Translations under genes and position numbers: made by a program
Notes under the pieces: generated by a model
What the model was told of the DNA's origin: nothing
Databases searched by the model: none
The model's input: the letters and a program-made list of their open reading frames with translations, nothing else
Source: Candidatus Uhrbacteria bacterium
GTDB lineage: Bacteria > Patescibacteriota > Patescibacteriia > UBA9934
DNA: 8,021 bases
Direction of reading: 5' to 3'
NCBI GenBank assembly: GCA_903891735.1
Contig: CAITFQ010000032.1
Span: 1 to 8,021, forward strand
In this document: in pieces, positions 7,956 to 8,021 of the stretch
Layout of the letters: every line of letters begins with the position of its first letter
Numbering within the stretch: the first letter of the stretch is position 1

Positions 7956-8009
7956 CCTCGGCCCTGTAATGGCGCCCGAGTCAGACCTGGCCAGCTGAGC
8001 TGGCCGAGG
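7956..8009. other. Mutually exclusive hairpins upstream of groEL
   Basis: CCTCGGCC at 7956-7963 is a perfect inverted repeat of GGCCGAGG at 8002-8009 (8 bp, 38-nt interval). GGCCAGC 7989-7995 and GCTGGCC 7999-8005 form a perfect 7-bp stem with a 3-nt loop. Both helices use 8002-8005, so they cannot form together. This resembles an attenuator or switch layout, but no known riboswitch core is recognisable and the window ends at 8021. Confidence 0.4.
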
Positions 8010-8021
8010 TGAGACGGCCAT

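Overview
All recognisable genes lie on the minus strand. In transcription order, from high to low coordinates, they are groEL, then prfB, two sugar-nucleotide epimerase/dehydratase paralogues, tsaC and rsmA, then a membrane-anchored thrombospondin type 3 repeat protein and a secreted protein cut by the window edge. The last two resemble proteins I know from Candidate Phyla Radiation (Patescibacteria, especially Parcubacteria-like) genomes: a one-helix protein with two DxDxDGxxDxxE loops ending in GTDPLC, and a signal-peptide protein with an N-L-C-A-P motif and a later cysteine and N-W. A CPR bacterium is therefore my best guess, but that is an inference from recall and not a proven placement. 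The code is the standard bacterial one: prfB is intact and the first epimerase gene ends in TGA, which argues against the UGA-recoding lineages (Gracilibacteria, Absconditabacteria).

Layout. (1) 6244-7860 groEL stands alone, with no groES in the 161 bases upstream and a tandem TAG TAG stop. (2) 6031-6243 is a GC-richer non-coding gap with a strong 81-nt inverted-repeat structure. (3) 4880-2419 and flanks: prfB, epimerase A, epimerase B, tsaC and rsmA are packed with gaps or overlaps of +31, -4, +3 and -7 nt, so they are probably one operon. It mixes translation fidelity (peptide release at UAA/UGA, t6A tRNA modification, 16S rRNA dimethylation) with surface-sugar metabolism. It ends in a tandem TAA TAA stop, followed by a short hairpin with a T-run and an extended -10 promoter. 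(4) 1556-1 is the envelope/secretion pair, separated by only 3 nt.

The most unusual signal is outside the genes. The gaps upstream of prfB and of groEL end, on the transcribed strand, in a nearly identical element (CTGAGTGTCTCAC followed by WAAARACTT, 20 of 22 positions equal). A further partial copy spans the prfB start codon. Both gaps also carry strong inverted repeats, and in the groEL gap two of the helices exclude each other. This looks like a shared regulatory leader or operator. I do not recognise it as a known family.
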